Source: Streptomyces sp. A1136
GTDB lineage: Bacteria; Actinomycetota; Actinomycetes; Streptomycetales; Streptomycetaceae
DNA length: 64,000 nt
Direction: 5' to 3'
Assembly: GCF_004795055.1 (NCBI RefSeq)
Contig: NZ_SSBJ01000004.1
Span: forward strand, 186,001 to 250,000
Under the pieces are notes generated by a model. It had not been told where the DNA came from. It saw nothing but the letters and a program-made list of their open reading frames with translations, and did no database searches. Made by a program: the position numbers and the translations under genes. Position 1 is the first letter of the stretch; every line of letters begins with the position of its first letter. This document shows positions 25,163 to 33,487 of this stretch, piece by piece.

Positions 25163-27088
25163 ATGAAGAGCCTCGTGCGGGTGGTGCTGAGCGTGCTGCT
25201 CTTGGCCGGCGGCGCCGTGCCGGCCGCCACGGCCGCCGCTTCCGCGGCCCCGTCGGCCCCGGCGCCGGACGTCACACCGCTGGACGCTTCCTGGACACCC
25301 CCGCTCTCCACCCGGGGCCGCTACATCGTGGACGCCCGAGGCAACCGCTTCCGCCTGCGCTCCGGCAACTGGGACGGCGCCCAAGGCTCCTGGAACGGCT
25401 CCGGCGACCAGGGCGACCCCGCCAACCACCACGCGGGCCAGGATTCCCACGGCATCCCCCTGGGCCTGGACCGAACCGCCCTGCCCGCCCTGCTCGCCGA
25501 CTTCCGCGCCCTCGGCCTCAACAGCGTCCGGCTGCCCTTCTCCAACGAGATGCTCCACGCGACCACCTCCGTCCCGGACGCCGCCGTCACCGCCAATCCG
25601 GAGCTGCGCGGCCGTACGCCGCTCCAGGTCTACGACGCCGTCGTACGCGCCCTCACAGACGCCGGGTTCGCCGTCATCCTGAACGACCACACCGGCACCA
25701 CCCGCTGGTGCTGCGGCCTCGACGGCAACGAACGCTGGAACAGCAGCCGTTCCACGACCCAGTGGGCCGACGACTGGGTCTTCCTCGCCCGCCGCTACCG
25801 CGACAACCCGCGCGTGGTCGGCGCCGACCTCTACAACGAGGTCCGCCGTGACACCTGGGACGACCCCAACTGGGGCCTGGGCGACGCCCACGACTGGCAA
25901 CTCGCCGCGCAGGAGGCCGCCGACCGCATCCTCACCGAGGGCAACCCCGACCTGCTCATCGTCATCGAGGGCATCAACTGGACCGGCATCCCCCTCGACG
26001 GCCTCCCGCACGGCCGGCCCGCTCTCACTCCCGTCCGCACCCTCTCGCACACCCTCGTCGTCTCGAACAAGCTGGTGTACTCCGCCCACTTCTACGGGTA
26101 CACCGGCCCCCACCACAGCGGTGCGACCGGCCTCGGTGAGACCCATGACGCGCGCTACCAGGACATGACACCCGCCGAGCTCCGGCAGACCCTCTACGAT
26201 CAGGCCTTCTTCGTCTCCGCCGAAACCGGGACGCACTTCACCGCCCCCGTCTGGATCAGCGAGTTCGGCATCGGCGCCGACGAGAACGGGACCACACCGC
26301 GCACCTGGTTCCAGAACCTCACCGGCGACCTCGCCGCCTCCGACGCCGACTTCGCCTACTGGCCGCTCGTCGGTTGGAGCACCACCGCACAGGGCGCCCC
26401 CGGCGGCGACAGCTGGGCCCTGCTCCGCTACGACGCCACCGGCCGCCGCACCGGAATCCTCGACCCCGCCGACTGGCGCACCGGCCCCTGGACGACCCTC
26501 ACCACCGCCCCGGGCCGCACCGGATCGGTCCCCGCGACCGTCGCCTGGTACCAGCTGAGCACCGACCACCGGGACCACAACGCCTCGCTGCGCACCCGCG
26601 CCACCGGGGACTGGGACACCGGCGCCCGCAAAGCCGTCTGCCCCGACGGCTCTCGTCTGGCCGGCCTCGGCCACACCGGCGGCCGGGGCCTGTGCTCCAC
26701 CTCCGACCTGCGGGCCGCGACCGCCGGCCAGACGGTGGTCCGCGACGAGACGTACGTCCCGCCCGGCGGCGACTGGGCCGGCGGTTACACCAAACTCCAG
26801 TGTCCGCAAGGGCAGTTCCTCATCGGATACAGCGTCCGCGGCGAGCGGGTCTCGGCGGCGCTGTGTGCCCCGGCGCGAACCGCGCTGCCCGCGGGCGGAG
26901 GCCGAACGGTCTGGTTCGACAGGGGCGACAACCGCCCGGTGGGCGCCGGGGGCGGCGATTTCGCCTCCGGCCACTACAAGGGCCAGTGCCAGGCATCCGA
27001 GTACGCGGCGGGCATCGCCTTCACCACCCGTGTCGCCGCCCGTCCGACCCCGGCGGCGCTCCTGTGCCGGCCCCTGCCGGCCGGCTGA
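25163..27088 (+). CDS. Secreted GH5-family glycoside hydrolase with C-terminal cysteine-repeat domain
   Basis: A 641-residue secreted glycanase. The signal peptide spans residues 1-25. The GH5 barrel (about 40-440) shows SVRLPFSNE, the acid/base Glu226 in ADLYNEVR and nucleophile Glu367 in VWISEFGIG, as in cellulases. The last 170 residues hold three similar blocks, each with a spaced pair of cysteines (CPDGSRLAGLGHTGGRGLC, CPQGQFLIGY...ALC, CQASEYAAGIAF...LLC), a domain I do not recognise that may bind polysaccharide. ATG at 25163 has GGGAG upstream. The exact glycan is unknown; endoglucanase-like action is likely. Confidence 0.88.
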   Translation: MKSLVRVVLSVLLLAGGAVPAATAAASAAPSAPAPDVTPLDASWTPPLSTRGRYIVDARGNRFRLRSGNWDGAQGSWNGSGDQGDPANHHAGQDSHGIPLGLDRTALPALLADFRALGLNSVRLPFSNEMLHATTSVPDAAVTANPELRGRTPLQVYDAVVRALTDAGFAVILNDHTGTTRWCCGLDGNERWNSSRSTTQWADDWVFLARRYRDNPRVVGADLYNEVRRDTWDDPNWGLGDAHDWQLAAQEAADRILTEGNPDLLIVIEGINWTGIPLDGLPHGRPALTPVRTLSHTLVVSNKLVYSAHFYGYTGPHHSGATGLGETHDARYQDMTPAELRQTLYDQAFFVSAETGTHFTAPVWISEFGIGADENGTTPRTWFQNLTGDLAASDADFAYWPLVGWSTTAQGAPGGDSWALLRYDATGRRTGILDPADWRTGPWTTLTTAPGRTGSVPATVAWYQLSTDHRDHNASLRTRATGDWDTGARKAVCPDGSRLAGLGHTGGRGLCSTSDLRAATAGQTVVRDETYVPPGGDWAGGYTKLQCPQGQFLIGYSVRGERVSAALCAPARTALPAGGGRTVWFDRGDNRPVGAGGGDFASGHYKGQCQASEYAAGIAFTTRVAARPTPAALLCRPLPAG

Positions 27089-27130
27089 GCGAGTCCTCAG
27101 GGGGCCCCGGACGGTCCGCGGTGTCGCCGG

Positions 27131-27595
27131 TCAGACCCGCTGTCGGGGGCGGGGGTCGGCCTGCCGGGCGTCCGGTGTGGTCGCGGGGGTGAGGTCGGTG
27201 GTGCAGAACGCGCAGCGTCGGGCGGCGGCGGGGACGGCGCTCAGGCAGGCCGGGCAGTCCCGTTTCGCTGCCTGTACGTCCTGGTGAGGGGCGAACCGCT
27301 CGTGCAGCTTGTTCATGGGGGCGACGACGAGGAAGTACAGGGCGGCGGCCACCAGGACGAAGCTGATGGTGGCGTTGATGAAGCCGCCGTAGGGGAAGTC
27401 GGTCCCGCCCAGGGTGAACGACTTGTCGGTGAAATCGCCCGCGGCTCCGGCGGCCAACCCCACCAGCGGTGTGAGGAACGCTTTGACGAACCCGTTGACC
27501 ACGCCTGTGAAGGCCGCTCCTACCACGATGCCCACGGCCAGGTCGACCACGTTGCCCCGCAGGATGAAGCTGCGGAATCCTGCCAAGCCCCTCAT
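27131..27595 (-). CDS. mscL: Large-conductance mechanosensitive channel with C-terminal zinc ribbon
   Basis: A 154-residue channel. GFRSFILRGNVVDLAVGIVVGAAFTGVVNGFV is the MscL S1/TM1 signature, the second helix follows (INATISFVLVAAALYFLVV), and the family's MNKL element is present. Beyond the usual end there is CPAC-x10-CAFC, a CX2C-X10-CX2C zinc-ribbon-like tail on the cytoplasmic side. The channel vents solutes on osmotic downshock; the tail may assist assembly or sensing. The ATG at 27595 has GGGAGGGG upstream. It is divergent from a PP2C gene. Confidence 0.9.
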   Translation of the reverse strand: MRGLAGFRSFILRGNVVDLAVGIVVGAAFTGVVNGFVKAFLTPLVGLAAGAAGDFTDKSFTLGGTDFPYGGFINATISFVLVAAALYFLVVAPMNKLHERFAPHQDVQAAKRDCPACLSAVPAAARRCAFCTTDLTPATTPDARQADPRPRQRV

Positions 27596-27912
27596 ATGCC
27601 CCTCCCGGATACGGAACCGTCGCCGACGGCTTCTTGTCCACATCGCCTGCCCCCCGACCGCGGAACTCACCCCTGCCCCCGGGCGAGCGGGTTCTGTGAA
27701 CCCGCCGCGACGGCATGTTTCCCGGTCGGGGGAGTAGAGTTTATAGTTGTCGCATGACAACTTTTTAGGCATCTGAGTACCGGCCTGCGGCGAGCAGGCT
27801 TCGGGCGGCTCGGCGTCGCTCCGAGTGCCGGGCTCTCCCACGCGACGCTGCCCCTGGGATGTCAGTGCGGCGGAGTCCAACTGGCCGTTCTTCATCAAGG
27901 GATGTCTTCGTC
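27596..27912. other. mscL/PP2C divergent region with an 18-bp palindrome
   Basis: About 315 bp without a gene. agttgtc-gcat-gacaact (27745-27762) is a perfect 7-bp-arm inverted repeat in an AT-richer patch, placed like an operator or promoter element for the phosphatase gene. It resembles MarR-type sites, but no MarR gene is adjacent. Confidence 0.5.
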
Positions 27913-29091
27913 GTGACGAATTTGCCGGCTGTGGAGCGCGCACTGCGTACCGCGGCGCCCCACGAGCTCTTGCCCAGACTTCGGGCCGCCCTGGTCGAGC
28001 ACTTCGGCGCGCTGGGCGTCGAACTGCTGATGGCCGACTACAGCCTCACGGTCCTGCAGCCGGTCACGTCCTTGCCACACACGGCCGAGCCGCTGTCCGT
28101 GCGCACGAGTCCGGAGGGCCGGGCGTTCGGCAGTCAGGAGCCGTACGGACAGTACGCCGCGCGCGATGGCGCCGTGGACCTGCACCTGCCGGTCACGGTC
28201 CGGGGCGACCGCCTGGGCATCTTGACCGTGCGCCTGCCCGATGCCGACTGCACCGCGCAGGCGGTGGAGGAACTGCGCGAGCTCGCGGAGCTGCTCGGGC
28301 ACGAGATCGTCGTGGCCGAACGCGATACGGACCTCTACCTCCAGGCCCGGCGCGCCAGCCGACTCACCCTCGCGGCCGAGATGCAGTGGCAACTGCTGCC
28401 CGCCCGCTCCTGCTCGCGCCCGGAGTTCGCGATCGGGGCACAGCTGGAGCCCGCGTACGACATCCACGGCGACAACTTCGACTGGTCCTCCACAGCGGAC
28501 AACCTCACCCTCACCGTCACCAACGGAATGGGCGAGGGCATCGAGGCCTCGCTCCTGACGAACCTGGCGGTCAACGCGCTGCGCAATGCGCGTCGCGCGG
28601 GGGTCGGGATCGCGGACCAGGCGGCGCTGGCGGATCAGGCCATCTACGGCCGCTACCGCGGGGCGCAGTACGTCTCCACACTTCTGATCTCGCTCGACGT
28701 GGCCACCGGCAGCGGGCAGGTGGTCGACGCGGGCTCGCCCCAGTTGTGGCGCTACCGCGACCGTTCCGTGGAAAGGGTCCAGTTCGAGGCCCAGTTCCCG
28801 CTCGGGATGTTCGAAGAGACGCCCTACGTCGCCCAGGATTTCCAGGCGCTTCCGGGCGATCGGCTGGTCTTCGTCAGCGACGGCGTGTACGCGGCCGCCT
28901 CCGCGGCGGGCGAGGCGTACAGCGAGCGGGCGCTCGCCCGGGCCGTCCAGGCCACCAGCCTGCTGCCGGCGGCCGCGGTCCCGGGCGGGATCCTGCGCGA
29001 ACTGGCCGCCTACCGCGACGCGGCCCCCGACGACGACGCCCTGGTGATGTGCATGGACTGGTTCGGCCGACCTGGGTCCGCGACGCCCTGA
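27913..29091 (+). CDS. PP2C/SpoIIE-type phosphatase-fold protein
   Basis: A 392-residue protein: an N-terminal GAF-like sensor region (about 20-150), then a SpoIIE-type PP2C domain (about 160-390) with YDIHGDNFDWS, TNGMGEGIEASLL, LLISLDVATGSGQVV and LVFVSDGVY. The metal site differs from the usual VGGDWYD and DVxGHG: here the second motif reads NGMGEG, a variant I recall in a streptomycete subgroup, so activity is not assured. It may regulate an anti-sigma antagonist. The GTG at 27913 is chosen for AAGGGA upstream; an ATG at 27859 is the alternative. Confidence 0.75.
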   Translation: MTNLPAVERALRTAAPHELLPRLRAALVEHFGALGVELLMADYSLTVLQPVTSLPHTAEPLSVRTSPEGRAFGSQEPYGQYAARDGAVDLHLPVTVRGDRLGILTVRLPDADCTAQAVEELRELAELLGHEIVVAERDTDLYLQARRASRLTLAAEMQWQLLPARSCSRPEFAIGAQLEPAYDIHGDNFDWSSTADNLTLTVTNGMGEGIEASLLTNLAVNALRNARRAGVGIADQAALADQAIYGRYRGAQYVSTLLISLDVATGSGQVVDAGSPQLWRYRDRSVERVQFEAQFPLGMFEETPYVAQDFQALPGDRLVFVSDGVYAAASAAGEAYSERALARAVQATSLLPAAAVPGGILRELAAYRDAAPDDDALVMCMDWFGRPGSATP

Positions 29092-29511
29092 CCTGACATC
29101 CCACGGCCCCGGGGCGGGCTCGTACCGGGGCCCGGTCGCGCGGGACGGGATCGACGCGGTTCGGCGCGTCCCGGCTCCCGTCCTCCTGCCGGCGTGCGGG
29201 TCGAGCTGCGGTGAACGGCGTAATCACCGCGTGGGTGGCGTTCGGTAGGCGACGGAGTCGACGTGGTCGGCACGCCGGATCAGGTTGTCCGTGGGTCCGT
29301 ACCGTACGCGGCGGGCAACGACGCGCGTCGTCCCGTCGAGCCCGCGAGCCGCCGTCCGCCGCCCGTTTCGCGCGTGAGCGATGAGTTTGGGCGGCGGACC
29401 GGGTCTACCTGGCATGACTCGACATATCGCTGACACCTCGGTCCCAGCGCTCGGCGCTCGGCGCGGCATCGACCGCGACGCTCCCGTCCTACGACGTCTT
29501 CCGGTGATCCG
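29092..29511. other. Intergenic region with a shared leader element
   Basis: No gene is visible. gcgatgagttt-N13-ggtctacct (29378-29410) is the same 33-nt pattern found before the DHFR-like gene at 23247-23279 (ggtctatct). The shared ends with variable middle suggest a promoter or leader element for the gene at 29512. Confidence 0.45.
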
Positions 29512-30456
29512 ATGACCACTGTCCACGCCAATGAGATCGCCTTGGGCATCGAGTCGTTCGGCGACCACGACGCGCCACTCGTCCTGCTCGCGGGCGGGAC
29601 GACGATGCTCTCCTGGCCCGACGCGCTGTGCGAGCGCCTCGCCGCCGGTGGACGCCGTGTGGTGCGCTACGACCTGCGCGACAGCGGGGAGTCGACGACG
29701 ACTGATCCGCAGGCTCCCGACTACACCCTGCGCGACCTCGCCGCCGACGCGGCGGCCCTTGCCCACAAGCTCGGCGGGAGGCCCGCGCACCTCGCCGGGG
29801 TAGGCGTAGGCGGGATGGTCGCCCGGGTCGCCGTGCTCGACCATCCGGGCGCATTCTCGGCGCTGACCCTGGTCGGGACCCGCTCGGTCCGCCCTGGCCC
29901 GCCTGACGATGACCTTCCCGACCACGACCGGGCGACGATGAGCCGGCTGTTCGCGCGTCCGATGCCTGATTGGACCGACCGCGAGTCGGTGGCGGAGTTC
30001 GCCGCCGCCGGCGCCGAGATCCGCGGCGACGACCCCGTCGCCGCGCGGGCGATCGCCGCGCGCATCTGGGACCGCACTCCCGGCACCGCACCCCCGGTCC
30101 AGCTGGCCAACCAGATGGGCATGGTGTTCTCCAGGCTCGACTGCGAACCCCGCTGGCGCGAGCGCCTGCCCGCGATCGAGGTGCCCACGCTCGTCGTCCA
30201 CGGCCGCCGCGACCCGTTCTTCCCCGTCGGCAACGGCGAGGCGATAGCGCGCGAGATTCCCGGGGCACGCCTGCTCGTCCTAGAAGAGGCCGCCACTGTG
30301 ATTCCCGATGCGGCGGTCGGCGAGGTCACGGAGGCGATGCTCACGCTCGGACAGAGGGCGGCGGGAAAGCGGGACCGTCTCGTCCGGGACGCGGCCCGCG
30401 GCGGGTGCCGTAGAAGCGGTGAGCACGCGAGGCACTCGCGTTCCGGTCACATCTGA
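29512..30456 (+). CDS. Alpha/beta hydrolase-fold protein lacking nucleophile and His
   Basis: A 314-residue alpha/beta hydrolase fold close to RdmC/aclacinomycin methylesterase-like proteins (VLLAGGTTMLSWPDALCERLA, GRRVVRYDLRDSGEST). The nucleophile elbow reads GVGVGG where GVSMGG is expected, so the Ser is Gly. The catalytic His position near residue 263 reads LEEAATVIPD instead of an EGMGHDLP-type motif. The acid motif VVHGRRDPFFP is intact. It is probably not a hydrolase; it may bind a ligand or be decaying. ATG at 29512 overlaps a short leader. The last 30 residues are basic and likely disordered. Confidence 0.8.
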   Translation: MTTVHANEIALGIESFGDHDAPLVLLAGGTTMLSWPDALCERLAAGGRRVVRYDLRDSGESTTTDPQAPDYTLRDLAADAAALAHKLGGRPAHLAGVGVGGMVARVAVLDHPGAFSALTLVGTRSVRPGPPDDDLPDHDRATMSRLFARPMPDWTDRESVAEFAAAGAEIRGDDPVAARAIAARIWDRTPGTAPPVQLANQMGMVFSRLDCEPRWRERLPAIEVPTLVVHGRRDPFFPVGNGEAIAREIPGARLLVLEEAATVIPDAAVGEVTEAMLTLGQRAAGKRDRLVRDAARGGCRRSGEHARHSRSGHI

Positions 30457-30553
30457 CAACGCAGCAACTTCCGTATTCGGCTCGGCGTCCCGGGCGCCCT
30501 GAGGGCGGGCGGTGTGCTTCCGCGCGACTTCATGATCTACGGTCTCCTACTGA

Positions 30554-30565
30554 ATCGGTACCGAT
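30554..30565 (+). promoter_or_regulatory. Palindrome upstream of lipoprotein gene
   Basis: atcggtaccgat is a perfect 12-bp palindrome 27 bp before the lipoprotein ATG, in a plausible promoter position. Confidence 0.4.
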
Positions 30566-30591
30566 CAGCTCGACAACGGGGAAGTACGCAC

Positions 30592-31065
30592 ATGCGCAAG
30601 ACGGCAATCCTCACCATCAGCCTGCTCGCAGCGGCCTCGCTGCTGACCGGGTGCGGCAGTGAGAAGGAGGGCGCCGCCCCGCTGAAGACGGGCCACGCCT
30701 CACCGAGCGCCTCACCGAGCGCCTCGGCGAGCGGCGGCGCGAAGGGCTCGTCCTCGGGGAAGAAGGGCGTTGTCCACGAGGTGGTTTTCGAGGTGGGCGG
30801 CACGGGCGCGAGCAAGGTCTTGTGGATCGGGAACACCAACCACTTCGAGCAGGTGACGCTGCCCTGGACGAAGACGGAGTCCGTGCAACTGGAGGGCGCC
30901 GAGCTGAAGATCGGTGTCACGGTGTCGGTGGTACCCGGCTCGGTCAAGGGGGCGGACGGGATGCTCAAGCCCGCCCCGTGCACCATCAAGGTCGACGGCA
31001 AGCAGGTCGCCGACAACCAGGACGGCAAGACGGCCGAACCGTGCAACTACAAGCTCAAGGACTGA
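30592..31065 (+). CDS. Lipoprotein with MmpS-like beta domain
   Basis: A 157-residue lipoprotein. The signal ends in the lipobox LLTGC at residues 18-22. A Ser/Ala/Gly-rich linker precedes a beta-sandwich domain (HEVVFEVGGTGASKVLWIGN ... VTLPWTKTESVQLE ... CTIKVDGKQVADNQDG ... PCNYKL) similar to MmpS accessory proteins of mycobacteria. The two cysteines (in PCTIK and PCNYK) may bridge. It probably sits on the outer face of the membrane. No MmpL partner gene is adjacent; the MMPL gene is 28 kb away. Confidence 0.75.
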   Translation: MRKTAILTISLLAAASLLTGCGSEKEGAAPLKTGHASPSASPSASASGGAKGSSSGKKGVVHEVVFEVGGTGASKVLWIGNTNHFEQVTLPWTKTESVQLEGAELKIGVTVSVVPGSVKGADGMLKPAPCTIKVDGKQVADNQDGKTAEPCNYKLKD

Positions 31066-31286
31066 CAGCCGGCACCGTCGCGTGTGCTTCGCCAGTGCTT
31101 CCACGAGGCGGTGTGCGCATGCTCCGCTGAATCGACAGGCCTCGACGTCGGTTCCGCCCTCGTCATTGCTGTGCAGAGCAGCATCCGCGGAAGCCGCGTG
31201 AGGGTATCGGGCCGGCTCCCGGCATGCGCGAACCCATTCGGGGTAGCGGGTGCAGGAGTGGCGAGCGATGTGTCTGGGGGTGGGCC

Positions 31287-31619
31287 GTGGAGAGGGAGCG
31301 GCTGACGGTCGGGGAGACGGCGGCGTGGGATCAGCTGGTGGCCGGCCTGACGGATCCGCGGGGTGGTGGAGGTGCGGCGTGCAGCCGACGGAGGCCGTCA
31401 CGGGTGTCTTCGACCGGGCTGCCGCCCGTGTCGGCCTTGCTCGCGTGCCCGGTTCTGGTGCTGCTGGTGACGGGCGGCTTCAGGGGCATCGAGGGCCTCT
31501 TCTGGGTGACTGTGATCGTTTGGGTGGCCGCGGTTCTTCGTATCTCCCGTGTTCTCGGCCAGGGCCCGCGCGCAATCCGTTTCACCGATAGTGCTCACGT
31601 CGGCGAAAACCGCGCGTAA
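31287..31619 (+). CDS. Small membrane protein, DUF3040-like
   Basis: A 110-residue protein that starts with charged VERERLTVGETAAWDQLVAGLT and then has two transmembrane helices (about residues 45-65 and 70-90), the outline of small DUF3040-type membrane proteins. The GTG at 31287 has GGGGG seven bases upstream. Similarity is weak, so the family call is tentative. Confidence 0.5.
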   Translation: MERERLTVGETAAWDQLVAGLTDPRGGGGAACSRRRPSRVSSTGLPPVSALLACPVLVLLVTGGFRGIEGLFWVTVIVWVAAVLRISRVLGQGPRAIRFTDSAHVGENRA

Positions 31620-31652
31620 TGCACCACCCCGCCCACAGGCGCAGCGTGGGCT

Positions 31653-32759
31653 TCAGGAAGGGTGTGTGTTGTCCGCGAGTACCGCGGCCACCAGTTCCCG
31701 TCTGCTGCGGACGCCGACCTTGTCGAAGATCGCGGTGAGGTGTTCCTGGACGGTGTTGCCGGAGATGTGCAGTTCGGCGACGATCTCGTGGGTGGATCGG
31801 CCTTTGAGGATGAGCGCGGCGACGCGTATTTGCGCTTGGGTCAGGCCCTGTGCGCTCAGTAGGAGGGATCCCAGCTCGGCTGGTGGCACGGCCTGGATCA
31901 CGATGCCGATCCGCGGGCCCGTCGGATCTTGCAGTCGCGTTGCGTGCATGCTGAGCCATCGACCGGAGCGGCCACGCAGGCGTACCGCACTCGGAGGCGC
32001 GCAATCCCAGGATCTTTGCTCGGCCGCGGTCAATCGGGCGGCGACCGCGTGGACGGGCACGGGCAGCCCGCTCGCGCCGGGCCACAGATCGTCGGGGAGG
32101 TCGCTGAGCCACTGTTCGGCCTCGGGGCTCATGGAGACCACGGTGTAGTCGCTGTCGAGTACCACGATGCCGGGCGCCGGGCTGTCGGCGGACGGGGAGG
32201 GTCCCCTCGTGCCACGCGCGGCGCTGCCGAGCGCCTGTCGCAGTCCCTCGGCGAGATGTGGTGCCAGGCGGTCGATCAGTCGCAGCTCGTCGGTGGAAAA
32301 CCCGGTGGGGGAGTCCTGGCGGTGCAGGCACAGCACGCCCCAGCAGTGGTCGCCGACCATCAGAGCCGCGCGCAGTTCGTCGCCGAGCCCGAGGGGGGCC
32401 ATGACCTCGCGGTAGCGCGGGCTGGCCGCGCGGTTGCCACCGGTGGCCAGGTCGAGCGAGGAGACCGGATGCGATGCCCGGGCCAGCGCGGTGAACTTGT
32501 TCACGTCCGGGCGCCCGAATTCGTTCTCCAGGAACAGTGGCGTCGCCGTGCCGAGCGGGTCTTCCGCCACCGCGGAGGTGAACAGCAACGTCATCGGGTC
32601 GACGGTGGCGAAGAAGGCCGCGTCCACCGGCACGATCGTGCGCAGTCGGGACAGGACGCCGGAGCGCAACGCGTCGGCGTCCAGTCCCGCCCGGCACAGG
32701 GCCACAATGGCCGAGGTCCGGCGCTCCAGGCGCGCCGACGCGGCCGTCGCTCCTGTCAT
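31653..32759 (-). CDS. LuxR-type regulator with GAF-like sensor
   Basis: A 368-residue regulator. The N-terminal half (about 15-170) resembles a GAF domain (VDAAFFATVDP, WGVLCLHRQDSP) and the middle a PAS-like region. The C-terminal LuxR helix-turn-helix is clear near residues 305-360 (LTQAQIRVAALILKGRSTHEIVAELHISGNTVQEHLTAIFDKVGV). The start is ATG at 32759, 10 bp after the ester cyclase stop, so the two genes form one unit read from the cyclase. Its signal is unknown. Confidence 0.85.
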   Translation of the reverse strand: MTGATAASARLERRTSAIVALCRAGLDADALRSGVLSRLRTIVPVDAAFFATVDPMTLLFTSAVAEDPLGTATPLFLENEFGRPDVNKFTALARASHPVSSLDLATGGNRAASPRYREVMAPLGLGDELRAALMVGDHCWGVLCLHRQDSPTGFSTDELRLIDRLAPHLAEGLRQALGSAARGTRGPSPSADSPAPGIVVLDSDYTVVSMSPEAEQWLSDLPDDLWPGASGLPVPVHAVAARLTAAEQRSWDCAPPSAVRLRGRSGRWLSMHATRLQDPTGPRIGIVIQAVPPAELGSLLLSAQGLTQAQIRVAALILKGRSTHEIVAELHISGNTVQEHLTAIFDKVGVRSRRELVAAVLADNTHPS

Positions 32760-32769
32760 GACTTCGACG

Positions 32770-33213
32770 CTACGCCGGTGCCGGGACGATGCCCAGTTGC
32801 CGCAGGACGCCTAGTTCGTCGAGCCGGCCCCACCGCTCGACGATGCGTTCCTCCCGGATGCGGAAGATGTTGATCCCGCGCAGGGTCACGGTGCGGCCCT
32901 GGGCCGGGGCCGGCGCCCCGAACAGTTCGCCGCGTTGCGTGCCGCCGGCGGTGAAGTGCTCTACGACCAGGTCGCCCTCGGCGATCACCAGGTGGGGTTC
33001 GCTGTGCCAGTCCGGGCACGCTCGGCGGAACAGCGCGCCGGCGGAACGCATCGCCTCACGGTCCGGGGGGCCGCCCAACGGAGGGTCGTGGTCGACGAAG
33101 TCGACAGCGAGGTAGTCGTCGACCGCGCCGAGGTCGCCCTTGGTGAAGAGCGCGTCGATGAAGGCGCGCACGATGTCCTTGTTGGTGACGAGGGTGTTCT
33201 CCGAGATGTTCAT
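32770..33213 (-). CDS. SnoaL-like ester cyclase family protein
   Basis: A 147-residue NTF2-fold protein: TNKDIVRAFIDALFTKGDL, YLAVDFVDHDPP, PDWHSEPHLVIAEGDLVVEHFTAGGTQRGEL and INIFRIREERIVERWGRLDE match the SnoaL/ester cyclase family. In polyketide clusters such enzymes close rings, but most free-standing members have unknown substrates. The ATG at 33213 fits the family; another at 33228 also works. It is cotranscribed with the LuxR gene that follows. Confidence 0.8.
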   Translation of the reverse strand: MNISENTLVTNKDIVRAFIDALFTKGDLGAVDDYLAVDFVDHDPPLGGPPDREAMRSAGALFRRACPDWHSEPHLVIAEGDLVVEHFTAGGTQRGELFGAPAPAQGRTVTLRGINIFRIREERIVERWGRLDELGVLRQLGIVPAPA

Positions 33214-33487
33214 GACCTCAGTCTTCATCCGTGGAAGGGGCCCGGGTACCCCAGGAATCTGGGGTTTTCCCGCTCGGCCGTCACTCGTGGAACCTGGCCG
33301 CGGCTCCGCTCGGACGCTCATCGGCGACGTCGAACCGATGGGCGCCGGCGGGGGCAGTCGTCTCCGAGCAGCGGCGACGGCAGCGTGGCGTCCGTGCGGG
33401 TGTTTCCGGTGCTGTGCCGGGCACCCGTCTCTTGGTGGGTTTCGGTTCCAGGGCGCCTGGCCGGCCCGGAGGCGTGGAGGTGCGGGG

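Noticed and set aside
29224..30201. Minus-strand frame over the alpha/beta hydrolase
   Set aside because: No recognisable product; the plus-strand gene has a full fold.
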